From: Mycobacterium syngnathidarum
Lineage (GTDB): Bacteria; Actinomycetota; Actinomycetes; Mycobacteriales; Mycobacteriaceae
Assembly (NCBI RefSeq): GCF_001942625.1
Contig: NZ_MLCL01000011.1
Coordinates: 122,833 to 186,832, forward strand
Direction of reading: 5' to 3'
DNA length: 64,000 bases
Shown: piece by piece, positions 55,665-63,870 of the stretch
Numbering within the stretch: the first letter of the stretch is position 1
Layout of the letters: each line of letters starts with the position of its first letter
The notes under the pieces: model-generated
The model's input: only the letters and a program-made list of their open reading frames with translations
Told to the model about the DNA's origin: nothing
Database searches by the model: none
Position numbers and translations under genes: made by a program

Positions 55665-56063
55665 ATGAGCAAGACGTTCGCCGCCCGCCTGAACCGCCTG
55701 TTCGACACGGTTTATCCGCCCGGGCGCGGACCCCACACGTCCGCCGAGGTGATCGCCGCACTGAAGTCGGAGGGCGTCACCATGTCGGCTCCGTACCTGT
55801 CGCAGCTGCGTTCGGGCAACCGAACCAACCCGTCGGTGGCAACCATGGCTGCACTTGCCAATTTCTTCCGGATCAAGCCGGCCTATTTCACCGACGACGA
55901 GTACTACGAGAAGCTCGACAAGGAGCTGACCTGGCTGGCCAGCATGCGTGACGAAGGGGTCCGCCGGATCGCCGCCCGTACCGTCGGGTTGTCCAACGAA
56001 GCTCAGCAGGACCTGGTTCAGAAGGTCGACGAGCTGCGCCGCCGGGAACACCTCGACGACTGA
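55665..56063 (+). CDS. espR: Nucleoid-associated regulator EspR
   Basis: EspR is an atypical helix-turn-helix protein that dimerises through its C-terminal helices, bridges distant DNA sites, and controls ESX-1 and cell-wall genes. The 132-residue product (MSKTFAARLNRLFDTVYPPG) retains the recognition region SAPYLSQLRSGNRTNPS and the C-terminal dimer helix VQKVDELRRREH, and is very close to the M. tuberculosis protein. GGAGG lies 8 nt before the ATG. It is convergent with a membrane-protein/ImmA-type protease operon. Confidence 0.95.
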   Translation: MSKTFAARLNRLFDTVYPPGRGPHTSAEVIAALKSEGVTMSAPYLSQLRSGNRTNPSVATMAALANFFRIKPAYFTDDEYYEKLDKELTWLASMRDEGVRRIAARTVGLSNEAQQDLVQKVDELRRREHLDD

Positions 56064-56092
56064 TTCGTCGATTTCTCCTGGCGTCTCTACGC

Positions 56093-56150
56093 GCTGAAAC
56101 CCACGTCAGTGGGGGTCATTTCGGTGAATCCCACTTGCGCGGGTTTCAGC
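56093..56150. terminator. Bidirectional terminator between espR and the MAB_1171c-like gene
   Basis: GCTGAAACCC (56093-56102) and GGGTTTCAGC (56141-56150) are perfect 10-bp arms. An inner hairpin CCCAC-GTCA-GTGGG lies at 56100-56113. The right arm overlaps the last codons of the minus-strand gene. Confidence 0.6.
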
Positions 56151-57279
56151 TGCGCGCTGCCCCGCGGTCCGATTCCCGGTACTGCGCGGCTATCGCCAGA
56201 ATCCATTCCCGGTCCGAGTACGACTCGGGCTGGCTGAGCCACGCCAGCCCCGGGAAGGCTGAAACCTCATCCCCCTCGCGGGTGTCGTAGATCCACTGCG
56301 CGACGGCGTGCGCCTGATCGCGGGGCGGCACCTGAGGTCGCTCGATATCACCGAATTGCGTTGTGTCGCTTGATCCGCCTGCGCCACGTGGCCCGGCGGT
56401 TTCGTGCCGGCGCGCGTCGGCCGCGGTCGCTTCCAGGTAGAGGGCGTCGGAGATCAGCGACATCCGTTCGGCCACGCGAAAAACGAGTGGTCCGCGCGGA
56501 CGCACCCCGATGCCGACGTCGGGCTGACGCCGGGCCAGCTCATTCAGCAGTGGTTTGATGGTCCGCAATTCCTGTCGGGCGCCGAACCAGTCTTCGACGC
56601 TCGGCAGCAGCGATCCGGCGGCGACGATGACCATTGCACACCCGAGCATGGTTGCCGCCACACCGACACCGACCGGCTCGATCCGACCCGCGGCCCGGAG
56701 CAGGACGAAGCCACTGGCAGCCACGATCAGCACCATGCCGACCGTGAACAGGAACAACGCGCGCCCACGCCGACTGCGGTTCGAGTAGCGAAGGCCGGCC
56801 CACGCCACCAGGGTCAGGGCAAGGAACACGTAGAGCAGCGGCAACAGCCATGAAGCGCCGTTCGACCCGAGATCGCGCTGCAGGTACTCCGACGGCGACA
56901 TCTCTGGCTGCCGGCCGGCCCGGAAGAAGATCACCAGGCTGATGACGGCGACGACACCGGCCACGCCGTACTGGATCAACGCGATACGGCGGGTGAGTGC
57001 GGCCGAATGACCTGACGACGCCGTCGTGATCATCACGCAACTGCCGGCCGCACACCCGATCAGGGCGACCTGGCTGAGTCCCGCGGCGATGTTGGGCCAG
57101 TGCACCACCGTGTCGATCAGCAGGGCCAGCGGCTGCCAGTTGAGGGCCGCGACGACGCCGAGGCTGCCCAACGACAGGATCATTGCGGAGCTCACCAGGG
57201 ACTGCTTGTTGACCAGTGCCCAACCGATGCGCAGGCCGGTTGCCAAGCCGAGGAGGCCGGCGATCACCCAGACGATCAA
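56146..57279 (-). CDS. MAB_1171c-type putative membrane transporter (DUF6545)
   Basis: The 377-residue protein has about eight to nine hydrophobic helices (about 1-250). A soluble C-terminal part follows (VEDWFGARQELRTIKPLLNELA through LSQPESYSDREWILAIAAQYR). This layout and the neighbouring ImmA/IrrE gene match the actinobacterial family annotated as 'MAB_1171c family putative transporter'; transport has not been shown as far as I know. TTG at 57279 is chosen: it overlaps the protease stop (TTGA) and lies 7 nt after GGAGAGG. A GTG at 57267 is the alternative. The C-terminal domain could be a cytoplasmic sensor or effector. Confidence 0.75.
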   Translation of the reverse strand: MIVWVIAGLLGLATGLRIGWALVNKQSLVSSAMILSLGSLGVVAALNWQPLALLIDTVVHWPNIAAGLSQVALIGCAAGSCVMITTASSGHSAALTRRIALIQYGVAGVVAVISLVIFFRAGRQPEMSPSEYLQRDLGSNGASWLLPLLYVFLALTLVAWAGLRYSNRSRRGRALFLFTVGMVLIVAASGFVLLRAAGRIEPVGVGVAATMLGCAMVIVAAGSLLPSVEDWFGARQELRTIKPLLNELARRQPDVGIGVRPRGPLVFRVAERMSLISDALYLEATAADARRHETAGPRGAGGSSDTTQFGDIERPQVPPRDQAHAVAQWIYDTREGDEVSAFPGLAWLSQPESYSDREWILAIAAQYRESDRGAARS

Positions 57280-57767
57280 CCAAACGCCTCTCCGAGGCGA
57301 ACCTGGACGATCGACGACCGATCGGAGGGCAGGCGGCCGAGCCGGTACAGCAGCAGCGCCGCGAAGTCCTCGGCCTCCTGTTCGATGTCCTCGCCGTTGG
57401 GCCCCATACAGCCGGTGCGCTGGTTGAGCATGTAACTGATCAGGTCGGACGTGGCCACCTCGGCGGAGGCGGCGGCCGCATCGACGATCGATATGCCTTC
57501 GTGGCCCAACACCAGGTGGCCGAGCTCGTGGGCCAGGGTGCGATCCCAGGCCGGCAACCCCTGCTGGATGAGGAACACGTCGCGGTCGGCGTATTGCCGC
57601 CACTGCCCGCAGACTCCCGGGGGAAGTTCGGCCATGGTCAGCTCGATCGGCCGACCGCGGTCGGCGCTCACCGCGTCGACCAGGCGGGTCAACGTGATCT
57701 CACCCTGCCGAGGGGCGAGGTCGAGAACCTCGTTCACAGCGCGCGTGACGCTTCGACTGGCTGACAT
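57276..57767 (-). CDS. ImmA/IrrE-family metallo-endopeptidase
   Basis: The 163-residue protein has the zinc motif HELGHLVLGHE (His80, Glu81, His84, with a possible third ligand downstream) and a C-terminal helix rich in acidic residues (EQEAEDFAALLLYRLGRLP) typical of the family. Relatives include ImmA, which cleaves an XRE-type repressor, and IrrE, which cleaves DdrO after DNA damage. ATG 57767 lies after AAAGGGGG; a start five codons earlier is less likely. It overlaps the MAB_1171c-like gene by 4 bp and lies 36 bp after the Thr-rich gene. No XRE partner is in the operon; the nearest HTH gene is espR. Confidence 0.8.
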   Translation of the reverse strand: MSASRSVTRAVNEVLDLAPRQGEITLTRLVDAVSADRGRPIELTMAELPPGVCGQWRQYADRDVFLIQQGLPAWDRTLAHELGHLVLGHEGISIVDAAAASAEVATSDLISYMLNQRTGCMGPNGEDIEQEAEDFAALLLYRLGRLPSDRSSIVQVRLGEAFG

Positions 57768-57803
57768 GATCCCCCTTTCCACCCTTTCGTAGCACGGTCG
57801 TTC

Positions 57804-59027
57804 CTAACGCATGAACCGGCTGGCGTCGATTCGGACGGTACGGCCGGCTTTCGCCTGCCGGTAACCTACGAGCCCACCCAGGCCGGTCAGCGCCATCATC
57901 CCGGTCACACCGGGCATTGCCATCGCCGCTATCTCCATGGTGTTCGCGGTACGTAGGTAGTCCGCATAGCCGGCCCGGAAGGACGCCGGTGGGGTGGCGG
58001 CGTCCAACCCTACGGCCGCGGGCGGCCCTGCCTCGGTCCGCATCTTGGTGGACGGTTGCATGTCAGGTCTCGATCCTGGACCAAACCGCGGCCCATCGTC
58101 GGAGCCGGGGCCGGCCAACGGCACCGCGAGCGGCGGCACGATCACCGGCAGCACGACGACCGGAGCCGGAATCGGGGCCAGCCCGGCCGCTGCGGCCAGG
58201 CCGGGCGGCGGCGGTGCCGCCACGTCCGGCGCCGGCGCCTGCGCCCGGGGCGCGGGCACCAGCATGTCCGGCAATCGCGGATAGTTGAACGGAGCGGGCG
58301 CTCCGCCTCCGCCGCCGCCACGGCCACCGCCGGCGGCGCCGCCGACCACGGTCGTCGTGGTGGCGGTGGTCTCAGTCGTCGTCTCGGTGGTGCGCGAAGT
58401 CGTCTCGGTCGTGCGCGAAGTCGTCCCGGTGGTGGTGGCGGACGTCGTGGCAGACGTCGTCGCCGACGTCGTCACGGTGACCTCGGTCGTGGAGACCGAG
58501 GTGGACGTCTCGACGGTGCCTGACGTCGTCGGTGTCTGAGACTCCGAGGGCTCGGTGCTCGGAGGCGTCTCGGTGTTGGTTGCGGTGCCGGTCCCTGTCT
58601 GTGTGGGGGTATGGGTGCCGGACGGTTGCGACGACTCGCCGGGCTCTTCGGTCTTGGTTGGTTTGCCGGTCGTCTTCGTCAATGTGCCGGTTATCTTCGT
58701 CGGTTTGCCTGTTGTCTTCATCGGCCTACCGGTCGCCTTGGTCGGCTCGCCTGACGCCTTCGTGGGTTTGTGCGACGTGTGCGGGCCCGATGTGGCGCTG
58801 CTGCCGTCGTCTTCGCCATGCGAATCGCCGTCGCGCTCGTGGCCGCGCCCGCGTTCCTTGCCGTCGTGCCCGTCGTGCCCCTTGCCGGCACCGTTCGACG
58901 AGCCTGACCCGCTGTCGGACCGGCCACGGTCCGGATCGGCAAACGCCAGTGCTCCTCCGATACCGGCGGTGATCAGGCCCGTAAGCACCAGACCGGTCGA
59001 GGCGGCGACGCGCAACCGCGAACGCAC
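57804..59027 (-). CDS. Thr/Ser/Pro-rich cell-surface protein with C-terminal membrane anchor
   Basis: The 407-residue protein begins with a signal peptide (VRSRLRVAASTGLVLTGLIT, cleavage near ALAFA-DP). It continues with a His/Asp/Gly-rich segment, about six KPTK-type repeats (about 90-135), a long Thr/Ser tract (about 140-245), a Gly-run, a Pro/Ala-rich domain, and ends in one hydrophobic helix with a positive tail (GLGGLVGYRQAKAGR). This is the layout of a mannosylated stalk anchored in the membrane. No LPxTG motif is seen. GTG 59027 follows GGGTGG. I do not recognise an ortholog. It heads the three-gene minus-strand set. Confidence 0.7.
   Translation of the reverse strand: MRSRLRVAASTGLVLTGLITAGIGGALAFADPDRGRSDSGSGSSNGAGKGHDGHDGKERGRGHERDGDSHGEDDGSSATSGPHTSHKPTKASGEPTKATGRPMKTTGKPTKITGTLTKTTGKPTKTEEPGESSQPSGTHTPTQTGTGTATNTETPPSTEPSESQTPTTSGTVETSTSVSTTEVTVTTSATTSATTSATTTGTTSRTTETTSRTTETTTETTATTTTVVGGAAGGGRGGGGGGAPAPFNYPRLPDMLVPAPRAQAPAPDVAAPPPPGLAAAAGLAPIPAPVVVLPVIVPPLAVPLAGPGSDDGPRFGPGSRPDMQPSTKMRTEAGPPAAVGLDAATPPASFRAGYADYLRTANTMEIAAMAMPGVTGMMALTGLGGLVGYRQAKAGRTVRIDASRFMR
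58330..58560 (-). repeat. Thr-rich low-complexity tract
   Basis: Imperfect GTC-rich repeats encode TTSATTSATT, SRTTETTSRTTE and related units in the surface protein. The length is probably variable. Confidence 0.7.
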
Positions 59028-59238
59028 GTTGTCACCACCCTTTCGCGCACCGCCCGCAAGCTTCGTTGATGAATTCGATTCTTGCACAAAGAGGCAGTCG
59101 AAATTTGCTAGCTGAGGCGATTACCCGCCGCGATCGCGGGGAGGCACGGCGGAGCAAATCCACTGGACGATACTGTGGGTCTGCAGCACTTCTGCGGTGA
59201 CCACGAACACACGACGAATTGACCGGGAGGCAACCGGA

Positions 59239-59895
59239 ATGGGCCTGTTCACGCGACGAAAAAGCCGCGCCACCCGCCGCGCCGAAGCCCGCGCCATCAA
59301 GGCCAAGGCCAAGCTGGAAGCCCGGCTCACCGCAAAGAACGAGGCTCGTCGCATCAAGTCCGACCGAAAATCGGCGGAACGGGCCCTCAAAGCTCAGGTC
59401 AAGACGCAGCGAGACAGCGACCGCGCAGCCCTCAAAGTGGCCGAGGCCGAGTTGAAAGCTGCCCGGGAGGGACGGCTGCTGGCCCCCGCCAGGATTCGTC
59501 GCCTGCTCACCGTCACACGTTTGCTGGCGCCGGTCCTGGTGCCGTTGATCTACCGTGCCGCCACGGCAGCCCGGGGTGCCCTGGACGAGCGTCGGGCCGA
59601 TCGCCTCGGCGTCCCGCTGGCCCAGCTCGGTCAGTTCTCCGGGCACGGCGCCGAGCTGTCGGCACGCATTTCCGGTGCCGAGCAGACCCTGCGCCAGGTC
59701 GCTGAGAAGAAGCCCAAGGATGCCGAGACCAAGCAGTTCGTCACGGCGATCAACGAACGGCTCTCCGACCTGGCCGCCGCCGTGACCGCGGCCGAGAACA
59801 TGCCGACGGCACGTCGCCGCGGTGCCCACGCGGCGATCGCCGCCCATCTCGACGGCATCGACGCCGATCTGATGGCTCGACTGGGATTGGTCTGA
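59239..59895 (+). CDS. Coiled-coil DUF6474 protein (Rv3850-like)
   Basis: The 218-residue protein has the same length as M. tuberculosis Rv3850. A very basic helical N-terminal half (SRATRRAEARAIKAKAKLEA through about residue 95) is followed by a short hydrophobic stretch (LLTVTRLLAPVLVPLIYRAA, about 92-112) and a helical C-terminal half ending HLDGIDADLMARLGLV. ATG 59239 follows GGGAGG. The charge pattern suggests contact with membrane phospholipid or nucleic acid. Function unknown. Confidence 0.8.
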   Translation: MGLFTRRKSRATRRAEARAIKAKAKLEARLTAKNEARRIKSDRKSAERALKAQVKTQRDSDRAALKVAEAELKAAREGRLLAPARIRRLLTVTRLLAPVLVPLIYRAATAARGALDERRADRLGVPLAQLGQFSGHGAELSARISGAEQTLRQVAEKKPKDAETKQFVTAINERLSDLAAAVTAAENMPTARRRGAHAAIAAHLDGIDADLMARLGLV

Positions 59896-59905
59896 GCCCA
59901 CGTCC

Positions 59906-60427
59906 ATGACCGGCGCCCGTGACTCCGCAGCTCCGCTGCGCGGTACGGCCGTCGGCTCCCTCACCGCGGCACTGGCGGTCGCCGCCCACGGACTCGCCGG
60001 CGGTGGCCTGCCGGGCGGGGCGGTGGCAGCCCAGCTCGTGATCCTCGCGGTGACGCTGGGGGCAGTGGCCTCCGCCGCGACGTGCGCGAACCGTACCGCG
60101 GTGGTGTGGGGGCTGCTGGGTACCGGCCAGCTGCTGGCCCACGCGCTCCTGGCCACGGCAGGTCACTCGCACAGTGCTGATCCGGGCTCGGCCATGCTGG
60201 GCGCGCATCTGTTGGCGGTGTCGCTCGGTGCCGGCCTGATCACCTGCGGTGCGCGGCTGTGCAGCGCCGTATCGCGGGCGGTGCGGGCGGTGGCGCGGGC
60301 AGTCCGTGGCCTACCCGTGGCGACGGTGCACGCGTCGGTGCGCAGCGCCGACCAGCCGCGTCACTCGGCCCGCTTTCTGGCCGCTTCGGTGTCGGACCGG
60401 GGTCCACCGGTCGGCGTCAGAGCCTGA
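59906..60427 (+). CDS. Small polytopic membrane protein upstream of ycnI
   Basis: The 173-residue protein has about four hydrophobic segments (about 15-125), with Cys (CANRT, ITCGARLCS) and a His pair (GHSHS) between or beside helices, then a basic tail. It is 10 bp after the Rv3850-like gene and 32 bp before ycnI. It may be a membrane partner of the copper genes or an extended relative of Rv3851. The His/Cys residues would suit metal contact, but this is inference. Confidence 0.7.
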   Translation: MTGARDSAAPLRGTAVGSLTAALAVAAHGLAGGGLPGGAVAAQLVILAVTLGAVASAATCANRTAVVWGLLGTGQLLAHALLATAGHSHSADPGSAMLGAHLLAVSLGAGLITCGARLCSAVSRAVRAVARAVRGLPVATVHASVRSADQPRHSARFLAASVSDRGPPVGVRA

Positions 60428-60459
60428 CCGTCCCCACCAATTCCAGAAAGACACCAGAA

Positions 60460-61146
60460 ATGCATCTTCTGACCGGGGCGTCCTCGCGCGCCCTGCTCAC
60501 CACTGCGGCAGTAGCGATCACCGGTGTGCTCACCGCCGCACCGGCGTGGGCCCACGTCCACCTCGACGCCGAGAATCCGACTCCGGGGACCACCTCGGTC
60601 CTTACGTTCAAGGTGCCCGGCGAGTCCGATACCGGCGCGCTCACCACGCAATTGAAGGTTGACCTGCCCGATCTGACTTCGGCGCGTACCGAGGTGATGC
60701 CGGGTTGGACAGCCAAGCTCGACCGGGACACCGCCGCGGGCACGGTCCGATCGGTGACCTGGACGGCCGCCCCCGGCGTGGGGATCTCCCCCGAGCAGTT
60801 CGCGTTGTTCCGGGTCTCGGTCAAGTTGCCGAATTCCGACACCGCGACTTTCCCTGCCACCCAGACGTATTCCGACGGCACCGTGGTGCACTGGGACCAG
60901 GCGCCCCTGCCCGATGGCAGCGAGCCCGAGCATCCCGCACCGCAGTTGGCCCTCACCGGTACGCCGCCCGAGGGGGCGCACACCGAGCATGGAACCGAGA
61001 CGCCGCCGGCCCCGAGTCAGCCCGCTCCGGCCGCCGCCCAGCCCGCGGGCGCCGCCGACAACTCGGCGCGCTGGCTGGCAGGCGGGGCGTTGATCCTGGC
61101 GGCCGTCGCCGTGGTGGTGGGTCTGCTGAACAGGCGCCGGTCATGA
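60460..61146 (+). CDS. ycnI: YcnI/DUF1775 copper-binding protein
   Basis: The 228-residue exported protein has a signal peptide that should be cut after APAWA, leaving an N-terminal His (HVHLDAENPTPG). Family knowledge: YcnI-type domains bind Cu(II) through this N-terminal His brace with Glu and Trp ligands. The core (about 29-160) is followed by a Pro/Glu linker and a C-terminal membrane helix (about 205-222) ending NRRRS. ATG 60460 is selected because it starts the signal peptide; the open frame upstream belongs to the preceding gene. It overlaps copC by 4 bp. Confidence 0.88.
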   Translation: MHLLTGASSRALLTTAAVAITGVLTAAPAWAHVHLDAENPTPGTTSVLTFKVPGESDTGALTTQLKVDLPDLTSARTEVMPGWTAKLDRDTAAGTVRSVTWTAAPGVGISPEQFALFRVSVKLPNSDTATFPATQTYSDGTVVHWDQAPLPDGSEPEHPAPQLALTGTPPEGAHTEHGTETPPAPSQPAPAAAQPAGAADNSARWLAGGALILAAVAVVVGLLNRRRS

Positions 61147-61649
61147 GCAGGCTGCTGGCCGTGTCTCTGGCCGGGCTGGTGCTGGCCGCCTCGGCGTTGA
61201 CCGGGGCGCCCGCAGCATCGGCGCACGCCACCCGCATCGCGTCCGAGCCGACCGAACACGCGGCTCTCAGCACGTCCCCGCCACGCGTGAGTGCCACCTT
61301 CAACGAGGCCCTGCAACCGGCCTTCGCCAACATGACCGTCGTCGGTCCGGACCACAACCTGTGGTCGCAGGGGGACCCGACGGTGGCCGGGGCTGTGATC
61401 AGTGTGGGGGTCCGCCCCCTCGGCCCGGCGGGCACGTACACCGTGAACTACCGGGTGACCTCCGCCGACGGCCATGTGGTCTCGGGTTCCTGGTCGTTTG
61501 ACCTGACGGTCGCCGGCACGGGCACCCCGGGGGCCGCCGCCTCGTCACCGGCGCAGTCCGACGGCGGACTGGTGGTGTGGCCGTTCGCCCTGATCGCCGT
61601 CGTGCTGGTGGGCGGCGGAGCGTGGTGGGCGGTCCGGCGCCAACGGTGA
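61143..61649 (+). CDS. copC: CopC-like periplasmic copper-binding protein
   Basis: The 168-residue protein has a signal peptide ending APAASA, so the mature N-terminus is His (HATRIASEP). The second copper-site His is visible in ADGHVVSGSWSFDL. The beta-sandwich domain (about 28-125) is followed by a C-terminal membrane anchor ending AVRRQR. It would hand copper to or from CopD. Its start overlaps ycnI and its stop overlaps copD (GTGA), so all three are coupled. Confidence 0.9.
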   Translation: MSRLLAVSLAGLVLAASALTGAPAASAHATRIASEPTEHAALSTSPPRVSATFNEALQPAFANMTVVGPDHNLWSQGDPTVAGAVISVGVRPLGPAGTYTVNYRVTSADGHVVSGSWSFDLTVAGTGTPGAAASSPAQSDGGLVVWPFALIAVVLVGGGAWWAVRRQR

Positions 61650-62479
61650 CCGGTGCATTGATCCGGGCGCTGGCCGACTGTGCGGCCATCGTCACCCTCG
61701 GCCTGGCGGCGGTGCCGCTGCTGGAGTCTGACCGTTACCGGGCCGAGTTGGGCCGGCGGGCGGCCGGCCCACTGGCGCTGGCTGCGGCCGTCTGGCTGCT
61801 CGCCGAGCTGGTGCGGCTGACTGTGGAGGCCACACAGACCGCGGGCGTCGGGTTCTGGCAGATCGGCGTACGCACCCTGTCTGACTTTTGCCTGCACACC
61901 GCCGCGGGCCGCTCGGGGTTGGTGGGCATCGCGGCGGCCCTGATCGTGGGCGTGGTGGGCATAGCGGTTGGGCGAGGTGTCGCCACCACGGTCCCGATTG
62001 TCGGCCTCGCGGCCGTCGGGATGGCCGCCCGCACGCTGACCGGGCATCTTTCGGAGAGCCCGATCGGTGGGATGGCTGTGGCGGTCCACGCCCTGGCCGC
62101 GGCCGCGTGGTGCGGTGTGCTGGCGGCGCTGGTGCTGACCGTGTCGCACCGTGGTCAGTGGGCCAGAGTGTTGCCCCGGTTCTCCCAGTTGTCTTTGTGG
62201 TGCGTGGGTGCGCTGCTGATTGCCGGGACCACCGGGGCCGCGATCAAGTTGAATTCGCCTGCCGAGTTGTGGGGCACCGGGTACGGCCGGATATTGGCGG
62301 CCAAAGTGGTCGTGACGGTGTTTTTGTTGGTGCTGGCCTGGCGAAACAGGTCGCAATGGCTGCCCGCGGCACGCGCACACCGCAGCAGTGCCGCATTGTC
62401 GCAGCACCGTTCGCTGGTGGAGTTGGGCATCATGGCTGTTGCGGTGACCCTCGCCGCGGCGTTGGCCGTCACGGGGTGA
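61646..62479 (+). CDS. copD: CopD-family copper import/resistance membrane protein
   Basis: The 277-residue protein has about eight membrane helices. It contains His residues in TGHLSE and VAVHALAAAAWCGVLAALV, typical of the CopD/YcnJ domain. CopD is thought to move copper across the inner membrane, with CopC supplying it. GTG 61646 overlaps the CopC stop. In many actinobacteria copC and copD are fused (YcnJ); here they are separate. No copper-responsive repressor gene is adjacent. Confidence 0.88.
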   Translation: MTGALIRALADCAAIVTLGLAAVPLLESDRYRAELGRRAAGPLALAAAVWLLAELVRLTVEATQTAGVGFWQIGVRTLSDFCLHTAAGRSGLVGIAAALIVGVVGIAVGRGVATTVPIVGLAAVGMAARTLTGHLSESPIGGMAVAVHALAAAAWCGVLAALVLTVSHRGQWARVLPRFSQLSLWCVGALLIAGTTGAAIKLNSPAELWGTGYGRILAAKVVVTVFLLVLAWRNRSQWLPAARAHRSSAALSQHRSLVELGIMAVAVTLAAALAVTG

Positions 62480-62569
62480 CCGACGCGGCGCCTGGCATGA
62501 TGGAAACACTGCCGGCCCCAGACCCACCGCGCTGGCGCGGAAAACCGGATACTGCGAAGGAGCAGCCAG

Positions 62570-63061
62570 ATGGCAGAGCAGCAGGACCACCCTGCCGAGA
62601 AGCCAGAAACCGCAGCCGAATCGGCGGCGGCCGAAGCGTCAGCGGCCGGCGCGGATCCTGCTCCGCCGAAAGCTCCGGCCAAGAAGGCCCCGGCGAAGAA
62701 AGCTCCGGCCAAGAAGGCGGCGGCGAAGAAGGCCCCGGCCAAGGCCGCCAAGAAAGCTCCGGCGAAGAAGGCTCCGGCCAAGAAGGCCCAGCCCACCCCG
62801 CCGGCTACCGAGCCTCCGGCCCAGGGCACCCCCACACCACCTCCTGTCAAGGCAGTGCCCGATGTCGCGTCGGCCGCCAAAGAGACTGCCGCACAAGCAA
62901 AGTCAACCGTCACCTCGGCCACCAACCCGGTGTCCGGCTCGGCTCCGGTCCCGATGGACGAGACCTCGTCGTCCAAGGTACCGCTCGCCGCGGCGGTGGC
63001 CGTGGGCGTTTTGGCGGTGCTGTTGGTTCTGCTGAGCCGGCGGCATTCCGAAGACAGCTGA
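62570..63061 (+). CDS. hns: H-NS-like Lys/Ala/Pro repeat protein with membrane anchor (Rv3852-like)
   Basis: The 163-residue protein has an acidic N-terminus, a repeat region of KKAPA units (about 33-75) like the PAKK repeats of mycobacterial DNA-binding proteins, a helical segment ([19 protein letters not shown]) and a C-terminal membrane helix ([20 protein letters not shown]) with a short basic tail. It parallels Rv3852, once called Hns, which is a membrane-anchored DNA-binding protein of debated function. It is not related in fold to enteric H-NS. GGAG precedes the ATG. Confidence 0.85.
   Translation: MAEQQDHPAEKPETAAESAAAEASAAGADPAPPKAPAKKAPAKKAPAKKAAAKKAPAKAAKKAPAKKAPAKKAQPTPPATEPPAQGTPTPPPVKAVPDVASAAKETAAQAKSTVTSATNPVSGSAPVPMDETSSSKVPLAAAVAVGVLAVLLVLLSRRHSEDS
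62670..62792 (+). repeat. Tandem KKAPA-coding repeat
   Basis: About eight imperfect 15-bp units (GCTCCGGCCAAGAAG) encode the basic tail of the H-NS-like protein. Confidence 0.8.
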
Positions 63062-63068
63062 TCGGGGC

Positions 63069-63099
63069 TTGACCCTGACGCGACGTCAGGGTCGATAGT
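63069..63099 (+). promoter_or_regulatory. MerR-type promoter and operator
   Basis: TTGACC (63069-63074) and GATAGT (63094-63099) are separated by 19 bp, the over-long spacer that MerR activators correct. The spacer contains most of a perfect palindrome: arms 63071-63080 and 63084-63093 with a 3-bp centre. The -10 ends 6 nt before the MerR-gene ATG, so the transcript is leaderless and autoregulated. Confidence 0.75.
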
Positions 63100-63105
63100 G
63101 GCGTC

Positions 63106-63870
63106 ATGCACGCAGATCCGCAGGTGAGGTCCGTCGGCACGGTTGCCGCTCTGACGGGCACCTCGGTACGGACCCTGCACCACTACGACCACATCGGTCT
63201 GGTGGTGCCCAGCGTGCGTACCGCGGCGGGTTACCGCGGCTACACCGACGCCGATGTGGAGCGTTTGCATCTGGTGCTGGTGTACCGGTCCGTCGGGCTG
63301 GCACTGGAGACGATCCGCTCGCTGCTCGACGATCCGGATGCCGATGTGCTCGCCCACCTGCGACGCCAGCACAGTCTGCTGTGCGGGCAGGTCGGGCAGT
63401 TGCAGCAGACCATCAAGGCAGTGGAGGAATTGATGAGTGCCCACGACAGAGGAATTCAGCTGACCGCCGAGGAGCAGGTGGAGATCTTCGGCAGTGCCGT
63501 TTTCGACGAGCACGACGACGAGGCCCGCGAGCGCTGGGGCGACACCGAGGAATGGCGGCAGTCCCGCCGGCGCACCGCTCAGATGACCAAACAGGACTGG
63601 ATCGAGTTCAAGGCCGAGAACGACGCGCTGCTCGACGCACTGGCCGAGGGGAAGCGGGCCGGTGTGCCGCCCGGGTCTGCCCAGGCCAATGAACTGGCCG
63701 CCCGGCATCGCGCCAATATTTCCCGGTTCTACGACTGCAGTGACGACATGCACGTCTGCCTGGCCACCATCTACGTCGAGGATGAGCGGTTCACCCGCTA
63801 CTACGACGACGCCGAGCCGGGCCTGGCCCAGTTCGTGCACGACATCATCGTGCAAAGCGTCGCCCGCTAG
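63106..63870 (+). CDS. MerR-family regulator with TipAS-type ligand domain
   Basis: The 254-residue protein has a MerR winged helix (SVGTVAALTGTSVRTLHHYD, RTAAGYRGYTDADVERL), a coiled dimer helix (about 75-118), and a C-terminal TipAS domain (about 135-250) with the alpha-helical FYDCSDDMHVCLATIYVEDE block. In Streptomyces TipAL the domain traps thiopeptide antibiotics and activates transcription. Here it may sense a similar or other drug-like ligand. It controls at least its own promoter. Confidence 0.9.
   Translation: MHADPQVRSVGTVAALTGTSVRTLHHYDHIGLVVPSVRTAAGYRGYTDADVERLHLVLVYRSVGLALETIRSLLDDPDADVLAHLRRQHSLLCGQVGQLQQTIKAVEELMSAHDRGIQLTAEEQVEIFGSAVFDEHDDEARERWGDTEEWRQSRRRTAQMTKQDWIEFKAENDALLDALAEGKRAGVPPGSAQANELAARHRANISRFYDCSDDMHVCLATIYVEDERFTRYYDDAEPGLAQFVHDIIVQSVAR

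Noticed and set aside
57804..59027. Sortase-anchored (LPxTG) protein
   Set aside because: Hydrophobic end and basic tail are present but no LPxTG-type motif precedes them.
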